DNA of 48,680 nt from an uncultured Clostridia bacterium (GCA_947628115.1 CANQYS010000007.1:1-48680); one strand, 5' to 3'; numbered from the stretch's first letter, positions 1 to 8,993 are shown. Made by a program: numbers and translations. Notes: generated by a model from the sequence alone, not told the origin.

Positions 1-679
<679 letters not shown>

Positions 680-755
680 TAAAGGAAGGAAAAAAATAGT
701 GAGCCAAAGATAATCTTTATCTGTATATTTTTCAGTGTATTGATACACAATAATT

Positions 756-872
756 TTCTGGTGATAATGACGGCAAGGAACCACCTGTACCCATACCGAA
801 CACAGAAGTTAAGCTTGCCAGTGCCGAAAATACTTGTGGGTTACCCCGCTGGAAAGATAGGTCATTGCCAGA
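756..872 (+). rRNA. rrf: 5S rRNA
   Basis: A roughly 117-nt segment with the canonical 5S core (cccataccgaacacagaagttaag split over 790-815) and complementary ends (tctggtgat near the start, attgccaga at the end). It lies about 75 nt after the 23S end and is followed by a T-run at 872-878 that may serve as terminator. Confidence 0.96.
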
Positions 873-893
873 TTTTTTTATGTCTTAAAACGG

Positions 894-1003
894 GGGGCAT
901 ACCTCAATTTATGAGAAATACTGTAGATTGAGGTATGTCCCTTATATTGTTTGAGGGACACACCTCAGTCTATAAGAAATATTATAGATTAAGGCATGTC
1001 CCT
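894..1003. repeat. Two tandem hairpin repeats after the rRNA operon
   Basis: Two related stem-loops of about 50 nt lie head to tail (894-943 and 953-1003). Each has a left arm like catacctcaat and a right arm like attgaggtatg around an agaaatat-type loop, ending with gtccctta. They sit between the 5S gene and the convergent xpt gene and may act as terminators or be repeat-family remnants. Confidence 0.7.
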
Positions 1004-1021
1004 TAGATTTTGCAAAGGATA

Positions 1022-1594
1022 TTAATTTATAAATTCTATTTTATTATTTTTTAAAGATTTAATTCTAGCTAATGAATAAACGTTATAACCTAATTCATCC
1101 AAAATTTTTCTTCCTGGTTGAAATGTTTTTTCTATTACAATACCAATACCAACAACCTTTGCACCAACATTTTCAATTAATTTTATTGATGCTTTTGCAG
1201 CCTCACCATTGGCTAAAAAATCATCTATAATTAGTATGCTGTCATCTTGACTTATATAATCCTTAGAAATGGTTAAATTATATGTAGTATTTTTAGTAAA
1301 AGATTTATAATTTACCTGATAAATATCATCATTCAATATAGCTGATGTTTGTTTTTTTAAAATAACCATTGGCACATTTAATTCATATGAAGTCATAACT
1401 GCAGGAGCAATTCCCGAACTCTCTATTGTAAAAATTTTTGTAATTTTGTCTTTTTTAAAATAATTAGAAAATTCAACTCCAATTTCTTTCATTAGTTTAG
1501 AATCAACTTGATGGTTTATAAAGTTATCCACCTTTAAAACATCTTCATTAATTATTTTTCCTTTTTGTAAAATCATATCTTCTAAAAGTTTCAT
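1022..1594 (-). CDS. xpt: Xanthine phosphoribosyltransferase
   Basis: A 190-residue protein close to the usual Xpt length (about 190-195). It converts xanthine and PRPP to XMP in purine salvage in the cytoplasm. The PRPP-binding motif is seen at residues 120-133 ([14 protein letters not shown]), and ESSGIAPA around 58-65 fits the phosphate/pyrophosphate loop region of this family. The start has a strong GGGAGGT site 4 nt upstream. The upstream region (1595-1723) is only AT-rich spacer, and no purine riboswitch like that of Bacillus xpt is visible. It is divergent from the flavin reductase gene. Confidence 0.93.
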   Translation of the reverse strand: MKLLEDMILQKGKIINEDVLKVDNFINHQVDSKLMKEIGVEFSNYFKKDKITKIFTIESSGIAPAVMTSYELNVPMVILKKQTSAILNDDIYQVNYKSFTKNTTYNLTISKDYISQDDSILIIDDFLANGEAAKASIKLIENVGAKVVGIGIVIEKTFQPGRKILDELGYNVYSLARIKSLKNNKIEFIN

Positions 1595-1723
1595 ATTGAC
1601 CTCCCAAAAAAATATATATAAATTATATAATAAAAAAATTTTTTGTAAATATTAAATAATTATAAATATTGAAATAACAAATAAGTTAATATATAATTAA
1701 AAATAATTAAGGAGGAAAATAAA

Positions 1724-2288
1724 ATGTCAAAGGTAATGTGGAAGCCAGGAACTTTTATATATCCAATTCCAGCAGTTATGGTTTCATGTGGTTATATGGA
1801 AAAGTCAAATATAATGACAGTTGCGTGGACAGGAATATTAAATACAAATCCAGCAATGTGTTATATATCTGTAAGACCAGAAAGATATTCATATAATATT
1901 ATAAAAGAAACAGGAGAATTTGTTATAAATTTAACTAATAAAGAATTAGCATATGCAACAGATTGGTGCCGGAGTAAAATCTGGAAAAGATGTAGATAAA
2001 TTTAAAGAAATGAATTTGAGTAAAGAAAAATGCAATTTTGTAAATTGTCCAGCCATAAAGGAAAGCCCAGTATCTATAGAATGCAAAGTAAAAGAAATAA
2101 AAGAGTTAGGTTCTCACCATATGTTTATGGCAGAAGTTTTATCAATTAATGCAGATGAAAAATATATTGATGAAAACGGAGCATTTGATATAACAAAATG
2201 TAATTTAATTGCTTATGCAAATGGCAAATATTTTGAGCTTGGAAACAAAATAGGAAAATTTGGATATTCAGTTCAAAAGAAAAAATAA
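1724..2288 (+). CDS. Flavin reductase-like domain protein, one CGG +1 shift
   Basis: Start is supported by AAGGAGG 8 nt upstream. The reading frame runs to an in-frame CGG at 1970-1972 (codon 83). Dropping one base there restores a continuous 187-residue protein. The restored join reads TDWCGVKSGKD. The protein resembles the flavin reductase-like / DIM6-NTAB family of FMN-binding split-barrel oxidoreductases (N-terminal FIYPIPAVMVSCGY, MTVAWTG and a conserved NP-type loop). Without the shift, translation stops 7 codons after the CGG codon. Both halves are well conserved in composition, so decay is unlikely. Substrate is not evident. Confidence 0.85.
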
Positions 2289-2353
2289 AATTTAAATAAA
2301 ACAAATGAACCAAATTAAAAAAACAAAAGTCTAATGAGTATGGAGGTACAAAG

Positions 2354-2887
2354 ATGTCTATTATCGCACAAGTAAAAAAAGGAGATAAAGAAGCATTTGC
2401 AGAATTAATAGAAGAATATAAATTACCAATATATAAAACAGCAAAAGCAATATTAAAAGATGAAGATGATGTGTGTGACGCAATTCAAGATACAGCTTTA
2501 AGTATATATAAAAATATTGCAAACCTAAAGAACGAAAAATATTTTAAAACTTGGGTTATTAGAATTACAATAAATAAATGTTATGACATAATAACAAAAA
2601 ACAGGTTAAATAGCGAAAAAATGGAAAAAGTAAAATTTTATGATGAGGAAGTACATAATAGTTTTGATAAAGATGTAATACTTAAAACTGATTTAGAAAC
2701 AGCTTTAAATGCATTGGAAGAAGATTTAAGAGTAACAACAGTTCTATATTATTATAACGATTTATCTATATCAGAAATATCAGATATATTGAATATACCG
2801 AAAGGAACTGTAAAATCAAGAGTATTTAGAGCAAGAGAAAAGCTATATGAGATATTAAGCAAAGAGGAGGTGGCTAGTAATGAATAA
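2354..2887 (+). CDS. ECF-type RNA polymerase sigma factor
   Basis: A 177-residue protein with the ECF layout: sigma region 2 at about residues 12-75 (FAELIEEYKLPIYKTA, then DAIQDT and the TWVIRITINKC helix) and sigma region 4 at about 120-172 (ISEISDILNIPKGTVKSRVFRAREKL, a helix-turn-helix). The start is preceded by GGAGG. Its end overlaps the next start by 8 nt, a translational coupling typical of sigma/anti-sigma pairs. The partner is a membrane protein with a serpin domain. The regulon and promoter motif cannot be told from this sequence. Confidence 0.92.
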   Translation: MSIIAQVKKGDKEAFAELIEEYKLPIYKTAKAILKDEDDVCDAIQDTALSIYKNIANLKNEKYFKTWVIRITINKCYDIITKNRLNSEKMEKVKFYDEEVHNSFDKDVILKTDLETALNALEEDLRVTTVLYYYNDLSISEISDILNIPKGTVKSRVFRAREKLYEILSKEEVASNE

Positions 2888-4856
2888 AAAAGACATGTTT
2901 ATTAAAGAAAAATTACAACAAGATAAAAAAATATCTAATAAAGCAAACAAAATATTTGAAAATGTAAAGGAGGAATTTAATGTGGAAAATAACGGAAAGA
3001 AAGTTATAAAAATAAGTTTCAACAAATTTTTAGCAATAACTGCATCATTAGTAATAGTTGGATTTTTAGGTATTGGGCTATATGCAACTAAATTTAAGAA
3101 AAATGATGTAATTGCAGAAAAAGAAACAAATATAGAAACAACAGAAACAAAAAAGGCATTTAAATATGCACTTAAAAGTAATTCACTAGAGGATTTTGAT
3201 TTGAGATTTTTACAGTTAGAAAATGAAAAAATAAATAAAATATATAGTCCACTTTCTATAAAATACACACTAGCAATGCTTAATGAAGGAACAGAAGGGG
3301 AATCTAAAGAGCAAATTACAGGTTTAATTGGTGAATATAAATCTAATAAATATATTAATAGTAAAAACATGTCATTTGCAAATGCATTATTTATAAGAGA
3401 CACATATAAAACATCAATTAAACAAACTTTTGTAGATAATTTAAGAAATAAATACAATGCAGATGTTATATATGATTCATTTAGTTCTTCAAAAAATATG
3501 AATTCATGGATTAGTGACAAAACTCTTGAACTTATTAATGATATGATAAATGATTCAGATTTAAGTGACCTAGATTATGCACTTGTAAATGCACTAGCAA
3601 TAGATATGGAATGGGAGCATAAATTTGTAAAAGCAAGTGATATTATTAATTTAGAAACTAATTATAGCCATGAAAACTATGGATGGAGTGCACCAATGCA
3701 ATTATTATCAAACAAATTTGAGGGCGTTCAAGGTGATATATCAGGAATGGGAATAATAGCTTCTGTAAACAATTATGATATTGTTAAAACTTTAGGGGAA
3801 GAAAATATTAGAAAAACTGTTGAAGATAGGTTTAGAACTTATCTAAAAGAAAATCGTGATGGTCAGGCATCATATTATTTAGAAGGAAAAGATACAGAAA
3901 CAGCAGTAAAAGATTATTTAGATAATTATATTGAAGAATTAAATGCAAATTATAAAAGTGTAAATAAAAATACAGATTTTGAAATTTATCAAGATGAAAA
4001 AGTAACAGCATTTGCTAAAGATTTGAAAGAATATAATGGAACAACTTTGCAATATGTAGCAATAATGCCAGAAGAAGAGCTTGATAGCTATATAGATAAT
4101 ATTACTGCACAAGATATTAATAATATAATAGGTAATTTAAAAGAAATTAAAAATGAAAACTTTAAAGAAGGTGTTATTACTCAAATAACAGGATATATAC
4201 CTAAATTTAAATTTGATTACAACTTAAATTTAATTGAAGATTTAAATGACATGGGTGTTAAAGACGTGTTTGATAGTGAAAAAGCAAGTTTAAAAGGAAT
4301 TACTGATGATGAAGGAGCATATATATCAAAAGCAGTTCATAAAGCAAATATTGAATTTACACAAGATGGTATAAAAGCATCTGCAGCAACTATGAGTGGA
4401 GGAGCAGGCGCTGGTAGTATGTTTGATTATATATATGATGTACCTGTAGAAAAAATTACTTTAGATTTTACTAAACCATATATGTTTATTATAAGAGATA
4501 AAGCAACAGGTGAAGTATGGTTTGCCGGAACTGTATATAAACCTTTATCATTAGAAGATGAACCAGAAGTAGAAAATCCAAATAATTATGAAATAGGAAG
4601 TTATTCAGAATATCTTAAAACAAATGTGAACTATAATTATATTTCATGTGGAGACGTAAATTGCGATGGTATGGTAGACGAGTTAGACCACACATATTTA
4701 CAAAGATATTTAGCAGGACAAGAAGGATATGATTTAACAGAACAAGAAAAGAAATATGCTGATGTAAACCAAGATGGAGAAGTAGATAAAACTGATGTAG
4801 ATATAATTAACAAGTATCTTGCAGGAACTTATGAAAATTTACCAGTGAAAGAGTAA
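2880..4856 (+). CDS. Membrane-anchored serpin with C-terminal dockerin, in anti-sigma position
   Basis: A 658-residue protein. Residues 1-48 are charged and cytoplasmic-looking, and 49-69 form one membrane segment, as in anti-sigma factors encoded next to ECF sigmas. Residues about 98-555 form a serpin (serine protease inhibitor): YSPLSIKYTLAMLNEGTEGE near 122-141, hinge GIKASAATMSGG at 497-508 and the C-terminal DFTKPYMF...FAGTVYKP. About 75 extra residues are inserted near 297-370. Residues 585-658 form a type I dockerin with two calcium loops (DVNCDGMVD at 592-600, DVNQDGEVD at 628-636). Dockerin-bearing serpins are known in cellulosome clostridia. The anti-sigma-like N terminus and coupling to the sigma gene are unusual. 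Whether residues 1-48 bind the sigma factor is inference. Confidence 0.88.
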   Translation: MNKKDMFIKEKLQQDKKISNKANKIFENVKEEFNVENNGKKVIKISFNKFLAITASLVIVGFLGIGLYATKFKKNDVIAEKETNIETTETKKAFKYALKSNSLEDFDLRFLQLENEKINKIYSPLSIKYTLAMLNEGTEGESKEQITGLIGEYKSNKYINSKNMSFANALFIRDTYKTSIKQTFVDNLRNKYNADVIYDSFSSSKNMNSWISDKTLELINDMINDSDLSDLDYALVNALAIDMEWEHKFVKASDIINLETNYSHENYGWSAPMQLLSNKFEGVQGDISGMGIIASVNNYDIVKTLGEENIRKTVEDRFRTYLKENRDGQASYYLEGKDTETAVKDYLDNYIEELNANYKSVNKNTDFEIYQDEKVTAFAKDLKEYNGTTLQYVAIMPEEELDSYIDNITAQDINNIIGNLKEIKNENFKEGVITQITGYIPKFKFDYNLNLIEDLNDMGVKDVFDSEKASLKGITDDEGAYISKAVHKANIEFTQDGIKASAATMSGGAGAGSMFDYIYDVPVEKITLDFTKPYMFIIRDKATGEVWFAGTVYKPLSLEDEPEVENPNNYEIGSYSEYLKTNVNYNYISCGDVNCDGMVDELDHTYLQRYLAGQEGYDLTEQEKKYADVNQDGEVDKTDVDIINKYLAGTYENLPVKE

Positions 4857-4880
4857 CAGTTTAGTTAAATAAAATGGAAA

Positions 4881-4957
4881 TTAAAAACAGTAGAATAAAT
4901 GTAGTAATCGCCTAAAGGTGCCGAGGACCTACAAAATTTCCACTGTTTTTAATTTTT
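4881..4957. repeat. Structured repeat, copy 1
   Basis: A 77-nt hairpin with an outer stem of TTAAAAACAGTAGAA type pairing with TTCCACTGTTTTTAA, and an inner block GTAG...CGCCTAAAGGTGCC...CCTAC. A second copy lies at 5786-5860. It follows the serpin gene and ends in a T-rich run, so it may terminate transcription. The conserved inner loop suggests more than a plain terminator. Confidence 0.7.
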
Positions 4958-5015
4958 AAGATGTTTTTACTCACAAATACATTGCTCTTTTTCAGACATT
5001 TTTATTTCTTATATT

Positions 5016-5500
5016 CTACACATTTTTTTCTAATAGTTTAAAGTTGCACGATATTGTCTTTAGAAAGTTATTTTTATGTTTAGTTACTGCAATATATATT
5101 TTATTTGCTCTTTTATATATTTCTTCTTTATTAGAATTGATGTATCTATATTCTGCTGATATTAAATCTTTATATTTTTTATCTTGTTCATTATATTCCA
5201 ATAAATTAATTACATTAAAATTACTTGGAACTGGTATCATTGCAGAAAATTTAATAATTGCTAATAGTCTAATTTTTCTGTCATATATAATGAAAAAACT
5301 AGGGTTATTTTTGTATTTTGAATAATGTTCTTTATATGAATACAAAGGGACAAAATAATTATAATTATCTATTTTTAAAACAATACCTAAATATGGTCTA
5401 CTATGACCTATTTTTCTTTATTATAACTCACATGTTTTTCAAACTTACTTAAATATTTTATATAATTTTTATCAACAACATAAAATAATAATTCTTCCAT
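5016..5500 (-). pseudogene. toxN: ToxN/AbiQ-family type III toxin (endoribonuclease), frame interrupted
   Basis: The second part (about 109 residues) matches the ToxN/AbiQ core: ...KFSAMIPVP..., KYKDLISAEYRYI and NKEEIYKRANKIY. Upstream, an ATG at 5500 with an AGAGGT site opens a frame (MEELLFYVVDKNYIKYLSKF) that stops at 5410-5412. A single base missing in the A-run complementary to 5411-5415, or a -1 slip there, joins the two into 161 residues, the normal ToxN length. This break is not at a CGG. The gene follows tandem RNA repeats and a terminator in the classic type III toxin-antitoxin order. It could be an inactivated toxin, a sequencing error in a homopolymer, or slippage-dependent expression. 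Confidence 0.75.
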
Positions 5501-5512
5501 TATACCTCTTTT

Positions 5513-5550
5513 CTAAAAAAATAAGGGATACACTCTTTTGAAATGTACCC
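5513..5550 (-). terminator. Intrinsic terminator between antitoxin RNA and toxin gene
   Basis: On the minus strand a GGGGTACA / TGTATCCC stem (5525-5550) is followed by TTATTTTTTT. In type III systems such a leaky terminator sets the excess of antitoxin RNA over toxin mRNA. Confidence 0.8.
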
Positions 5551-5551
5551 C

Positions 5552-5670
5552 CTAATTTAAAACTGCTTATTTATAAGGCTTAAGCATTACCTAATTTGAA
5601 ATCAGTTCATTTATAAGGCTTGAACTTTACCTAATTTGAAGTCGCCCTTTTTTAGGTAAGAACTTCCTAC
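5552..5670 (-). ncRNA. toxI: ToxI-like antitoxin RNA: three tandem repeats of about 40 nt
   Basis: Units start at 5552, 5591 and 5631. The first two share TTATAAGGCTT and CTAATTTgAA blocks, and the third (5631-5670) is more diverged. They lie between a strong minus-strand promoter and the terminator before toxN. Known ToxI RNAs are tandem repeats of about 36 nt, each folding into a pseudoknot that the toxin cuts out and binds. There are no variable spacers, so this is not CRISPR. Confidence 0.75.
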
Positions 5671-5703
5671 TAGTAATCAAATGATTACTCTTATAGTATA
5701 TTT

Positions 5704-5733
5704 ATTATAGCATTTTTTTATTCATTATGTCAA
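5704..5733 (-). promoter_or_regulatory. Consensus sigma-A promoter of the toxin-antitoxin locus
   Basis: On the minus strand TTGACA (5733-5728) is separated by 18 nt from TATAAT (5709-5704). Just downstream is an inverted repeat GTAATCA-AA-TGATTAC (5673-5688), which could be the 5' hairpin of the RNA or an operator. Confidence 0.85.
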
Positions 5734-5785
5734 TAAATTTACTGTAAAAATTTGTAATTTGTAAGTTGTCACTCAGGATTAAAAC

Positions 5786-5860
5786 TAAAAACAGTAGAGA
5801 AATGTAGGGACCGCCTAAGGATGCCAAGGTCCTACAAAATTTCTACTGTTTTAATTTTTA
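5786..5860. repeat. Structured repeat, copy 2
   Basis: Same family as 4881-4957: outer arms AAAAACAGTAGAGAAAT and ATTTCTACTGTTTT, inner stem TGTAGGgACC / GGTCCTACA, and the conserved loop GCCTAAGGATGCC. The outer and inner stems are kept by paired changes between the copies, as expected of a structured RNA or a hairpin-type mobile repeat. Confidence 0.7.
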
Positions 5861-5904
5861 AATCTGACTAGTAACCAAATTCGTAAAAAAAATCCGTAAA
5901 AAAG

Positions 5905-5933
5905 TTGACAAATATAAGAAAATATGATAAATT
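5905..5933 (+). promoter_or_regulatory. Promoter of the rpmG-secE-nusG operon
   Basis: TTGACA (5905-5910), 17-nt spacer, TAAATT (5928-5933). The leader that follows contains GCTATG...CATAGC arms around an internal GGAGG (5939-5966). Confidence 0.7.
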
Positions 5934-6019
5934 ATATAAGCTATGTTTCTAAATTGGAGGCATAGCTTAAAAAACGCATCGTTAAAACCCGTAAATAAAG
6001 TTGGAGGTGGAGCTAAAAA

Positions 6020-6184
6020 ATGGCTGCAAAAGGACCAAGAGAAAATATAACATTAGAATGTACAGAATGTAAAAGAAGAAATTATACAACAAGTAAAAAT
6101 AAAAGAAACAATACAGAAAGATTGGAAGTTGTAAAATATTGCAAATATTGTAAAAAAAGAACAACACATAAAGAAACAAAATAA
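6020..6184 (+). CDS. rpmG: Ribosomal protein L33
   Basis: A 54-residue large-subunit ribosomal protein. Two zinc-binding CxxC pairs are visible (CTEC at 14-17 and CKYC at 41-44), so this is the zinc-containing L33 form. It opens the rpmG-secE-nusG order common in Firmicutes. GGAGGTGGAGC lies upstream of the ATG. It contains no CGG. Confidence 0.95.
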   Translation: MAAKGPRENITLECTECKRRNYTTSKNKRNNTERLEVVKYCKYCKKRTTHKETK

Positions 6185-6208
6185 GGACTTTTTTAAGGAG
6201 GAAGTAAA

Positions 6209-6589
6209 ATGGCTAAAGATGCAAAAAGCAATAAAGATGAAAAAAATAAAAAGCATTTCTTTAAAGATTTTAAAGCTGAATTAAAAAAAGTAATTTGGCC
6301 AACACCAAAGCAAATAGTTAACAATACAATAGCAGTTATTACAATAGTTTTAATAACAGCAGTAATAGTGTTTGTTTTAGATTTGATTTTTGATATATTT
6401 AATGAACAAGGAATAAATAGATTAAAAGCCAATATAAAAAATAAAGTTGTTGTAGAAAATGTTACAGATCAAAACAGTGAAAATACTGAAAACGTTACGG
6501 AAGAAGTAACAACTGAAAATACAAACAGTGAAAATGAAAGCATTGATAATACAGTAGAGAATGAAACTTCTTCAAACAATGAACAGTAA
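6209..6589 (+). CDS. secE: Preprotein translocase subunit SecE with long acidic tail
   Basis: A 126-residue protein. Residues 21-37 hold the SecE amphipathic signature (FKAELKKVIWPTPKQIV), and 41-61 are the single membrane helix. SecE clamps the SecYEG channel. Most Gram-positive SecE proteins stop near 60-75 residues, but this one continues with about 45 residues rich in Asn, Glu and Thr (about 82-126), apparently disordered. The start has AAGGAGG. It lies between rpmG and nusG as usual. Confidence 0.93.
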   Translation: MAKDAKSNKDEKNKKHFFKDFKAELKKVIWPTPKQIVNNTIAVITIVLITAVIVFVLDLIFDIFNEQGINRLKANIKNKVVVENVTDQNSENTENVTEEVTTENTNSENESIDNTVENETSSNNEQ

Positions 6590-6605
6590 TAAGGAGGCTT
6601 AATAT

Positions 6606-7139
6606 ATGTCTCAAATAAATGAAAATGAAGAACCAAAATGGTATGTTGTGCATACATATTCAGGCTATGAAAATAAAGTAAAAACAGATTTAGAAAAAAC
6701 AATAAAGAATAGAGAACTTGAAGATTATTTCTTTGATATTGTTGTTCCAATGGAAGAACAAATAGAAATAAAAGATGGAAAAAGAAAAACAAATTTAAAA
6801 AAGGTTTTTCCAGGATATGTATTAGTAAAAATGATAGTAACTGAAGAATCTTGGTACATAGTAAGAAATACAAGAGGTGTAACAGGATTTGTAGGTTCTG
6901 GAACAGATCCAATTCCTCTTACTAACGAAGAAATAAGAAATATGGGATTTGAAACTGTTGTCGTAAATGTAGATTATGATGTTAATGATAATGTAAGAGT
7001 TGTAAATGGACCACTTGCTTCATTTATAGGAACAGTACAAGAAATAAATAAAGAAAAAAATAAGGTTAAAGTATTGGTTTCTATGTTTGGAAGAGAAACA
7101 CCAGTGGAACTTGAGTTCTCACAAGTAGAAAAGATTTAA
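6606..7139 (+). CDS. nusG: Transcription termination/antitermination factor NusG
   Basis: A 177-residue protein of normal length. The NGN domain covers about 10-115 (WYVVHTYSGYENKV, KKVFPGYVLVKM, VRNTRGVTGFVGSG) and the KOW domain about 122-177 (DNVRVVNGPLASFIGTV). It binds RNA polymerase and controls pausing and termination. GGAGG lies 10 nt upstream. A 124-nt hairpin repeat follows immediately after the stop codon. Confidence 0.97.
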   Translation: MSQINENEEPKWYVVHTYSGYENKVKTDLEKTIKNRELEDYFFDIVVPMEEQIEIKDGKRKTNLKKVFPGYVLVKMIVTEESWYIVRNTRGVTGFVGSGTDPIPLTNEEIRNMGFETVVVNVDYDVNDNVRVVNGPLASFIGTVQEINKEKNKVKVLVSMFGRETPVELEFSQVEKI

Positions 7140-7262
7140 AAACGTACAAAAATCAGCATCTCGCGTTGCCAAACTGCATAAAAATTTTTTCGATGTACCT
7201 ATGTACTATCTCAAAAATTTTTATTTGTTTTCCTTGCGATATACTAATTTTAGTCCGTTTTA
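7139..7262. repeat. 124-nt hairpin repeat, copy 1 (nusG-rplK gap)
   Basis: The left arm (AAAACGTACAAAAATCAGCA...) is an imperfect inverted copy of the right arm (...GATATACTAATTTTAGTCCG then TTTT), with an inner AAAAATTTTT-type stem. The same sequence, over 90% identical by eye, is at 7743-7867 in the same orientation. Confidence 0.8.
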
Positions 7263-7311
7263 TGATTAAAAATTAAAATTAAAGCTATTTAAATTCAAGG
7301 AGGAAATAAAA

Positions 7312-7740
7312 ATGGCAGAAAAAGAAATTACAAATGTTGTTAAATTACAAATAGAAGCTGGAAAAGCAACACCAGCACCACCAGTTGGACCAGCTTTAGG
7401 ATCAACAGGAATTAATATTATGCAATTTACAAAAGAGTTTAATGAAAAAACAGCTAATCAACCAGGAATGATAATACCTGTTGTAATAACTGTTTATCAG
7501 GATAAAACTTTTTCATTTATTACAAAAGTGCCACCAGTAGCGGTTTTAATAAAAAAAGCACTTAAAATTGAAAAAGGTTCTGGAAAACCAAATAGAGATA
7601 AAGTTGCTACAATTACAAAGGCTCAAGTAGAAGAAATTGCAAAAACAAAAATGGAAGATTTAAATGCTGCTTCACTTGAAACAGCAATGAGTATGGTTAT
7701 GGGAACAGCACGATCAATGGGTGTAGTTGTAAGCGAATAA
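7312..7740 (+). CDS. rplK: Ribosomal protein L11
   Basis: A 142-residue protein with the full L11 pattern: N-terminal [20 protein letters not shown] and the C-terminal rRNA-binding half including [11 protein letters not shown]. It forms the GTPase-associated centre with 23S rRNA. AAGGAGG precedes the ATG. It is bracketed by the two copies of the 124-nt hairpin repeat, which may separate it transcriptionally from nusG and rplA. Confidence 0.97.
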   Translation: MAEKEITNVVKLQIEAGKATPAPPVGPALGSTGINIMQFTKEFNEKTANQPGMIIPVVITVYQDKTFSFITKVPPVAVLIKKALKIEKGSGKPNRDKVATITKAQVEEIAKTKMEDLNAASLETAMSMVMGTARSMGVVVSE

Positions 7741-7742
7741 AT

Positions 7743-7867
7743 AAAAACGAACAAAAATCAGCATCTCGCGTTGTCAAACTGCATAAAAATTTTTTCAATG
7801 TACCTATGTACTATTTCAAAAATTTTTATTTGTTTTCCTAGCGATATACTAATTTTAGTCCGTTTTA
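7743..7867. repeat. 124-nt hairpin repeat, copy 2 (rplK-rplA gap)
   Basis: Direct repeat of 7139-7262 with only scattered substitutions. It could be a MITE-like element or an RNA hairpin that tunes expression between ribosomal genes. Confidence 0.8.
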
Positions 7868-7970
7868 CTACAAACTAGTTAATTATTCATTAATTAAAAT
7901 AATGAATATTATATAAATTAATTGGGAGGATGAATAAAATTCATTCAATATTACCAAAGGAGGAAAGAAA

Positions 7971-8648
7971 ATGGAAAGAGGTAAAAGATATCTAGAGTGT
8001 GAAAAACTTATAGATAAATCAAAAAATTATGATGCAAAAGAAGCATTAGATGTAATTTGCAAAATGCCAAAACCAAAATTTGATGAAACAGTTGAATTAC
8101 ATGTAAAATTAGGTGTAGATTCAAAGCAAGCTGATCAACAAGTAAGAGGAACAGTAGTACTTCCAAATGGTACAGGAAAAACTCAAAGAGTATTGGTATT
8201 TGCAAAAGGCGATAAAGCCAAAGAAGCTGAAAGCGCTGGAGCAGATTTTGTAGGAGCAGAAGAATTAGTTCCAAAAATTCAAAATGAAAATTGGTTTGAT
8301 TATGACGTTATAGTTGCAACACCAGATATGATGGGAGTAATAGGAAGACTTGGTAAAATATTAGGACCAAAAGGATTAATGCCAAATCCAAAATCTGGAA
8401 CAGTTACAATGGATGTAACTAAAGCAATAAACGAAATTAAATCAGGAAAAGTAGAATATAGATTAGACAAAACAAATATTATACATTTAGGATTTGGAAA
8501 AGTTTCGTTTGGAAGCGAAAAGTTATTAGAAAATTACGAAACAGTAATGGATGCAATTATAAAAGCAAAACCAGCAGCTGCAAAAGGACAATATGTAAAA
8601 AGTATTGCAGTAGCCACATCAATGGGACCAAGCATTTATATATCATAA
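7971..8648 (+). CDS. rplA: Ribosomal protein L1
   Basis: A 225-residue protein of normal length. Family signatures are [20 protein letters not shown] near 34-53 and the diagnostic [21 protein letters not shown] around 117-137. L1 binds 23S rRNA at the E-site stalk and usually its own mRNA. AAGGAGG lies at a good distance from the ATG. No CGG occurs in it. Confidence 0.97.
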   Translation: MERGKRYLECEKLIDKSKNYDAKEALDVICKMPKPKFDETVELHVKLGVDSKQADQQVRGTVVLPNGTGKTQRVLVFAKGDKAKEAESAGADFVGAEELVPKIQNENWFDYDVIVATPDMMGVIGRLGKILGPKGLMPNPKSGTVTMDVTKAINEIKSGKVEYRLDKTNIIHLGFGKVSFGSEKLLENYETVMDAIIKAKPAAAKGQYVKSIAVATSMGPSIYIS

Positions 8649-8751
8649 TGAATAATTAATGATGAATAATAAAGGAGAGATTTTGTTATGAAATAACAAA
8701 ATCTAACTAAAATTTTTAATTGTTCATTATTCATCATTCACTATTAATTAA
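8646..8751. repeat. Long palindromic repeat (MITE-like)
   Basis: Outer arms TAATGAATAATTAATGATGAATAAT and ATTATTCATCATTCACTATTAATTA enclose an inner hairpin GATTTTGTTA/TAACAAAATC. A related element is at 43373-43470. The 5' arm overlaps the rplA stop codon. Confidence 0.75.
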
Positions 8752-8756
8752 ATCAT

Positions 8757-8855
8757 GCCAAAGACAGTAGGCAAAAAATAAGTCCTACCGAGGTAATTAA
8801 TAAATAGAGTAATATAACTCTGTTAATACCTCGTGTGGGTTAACAGAGTTTTTAA
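8757..8855 (+). promoter_or_regulatory. Ribosomal protein L10 leader with attenuator
   Basis: The segment has the Firmicutes L10-leader features: AAGACAGTAGG, a pairing strand CCTACCGAGGTAATT, and a downstream ACCTC strand. It ends in a terminator-like hairpin AACTCTGTTAA / TTAACAGAGTT (8816-8826 with 8840-8850) followed by T5. L10(L12)4 binding is the known control of rplJ-rplL. The first 140 nt after it carry a further hairpin (AGAGGAc...TCCTCT at 8914-8930). Confidence 0.82.
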
Positions 8856-8993
8856 TTTTAGATATAAAATAAATAGGAGATACATATAAAAATTGACATC
8901 ACTTATTCATAAGTAGAGGACAAAAGCTCCTCTGAAATGGAAGTGACCTAAAGGGTAAGTTGTGTCCCCTTACTTTAAAGGGAGGTGAAAACA

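Noticed and set aside
1595-1723. Purine riboswitch upstream of xpt
   Set aside because: Only 129 nt of AT-rich spacer is present, with no conserved purine-aptamer core.
5044-5325. Plus-strand reading frame opposite the toxin gene
   Set aside because: It is the complementary shadow of the ToxN-like frame, with no ribosome binding site and hydrophobic content arising from antisense AT-rich codons.
5552-5670. CRISPR array
   Set aside because: The tandem units of about 40 nt have no unique spacers, and the promoter-terminator-toxin order fits a type III antitoxin.
8985-8993. GTG start for rplJ at 8985
   Set aside because: It overlaps the GGGAGG ribosome binding site that correctly serves the TTG at 8994.
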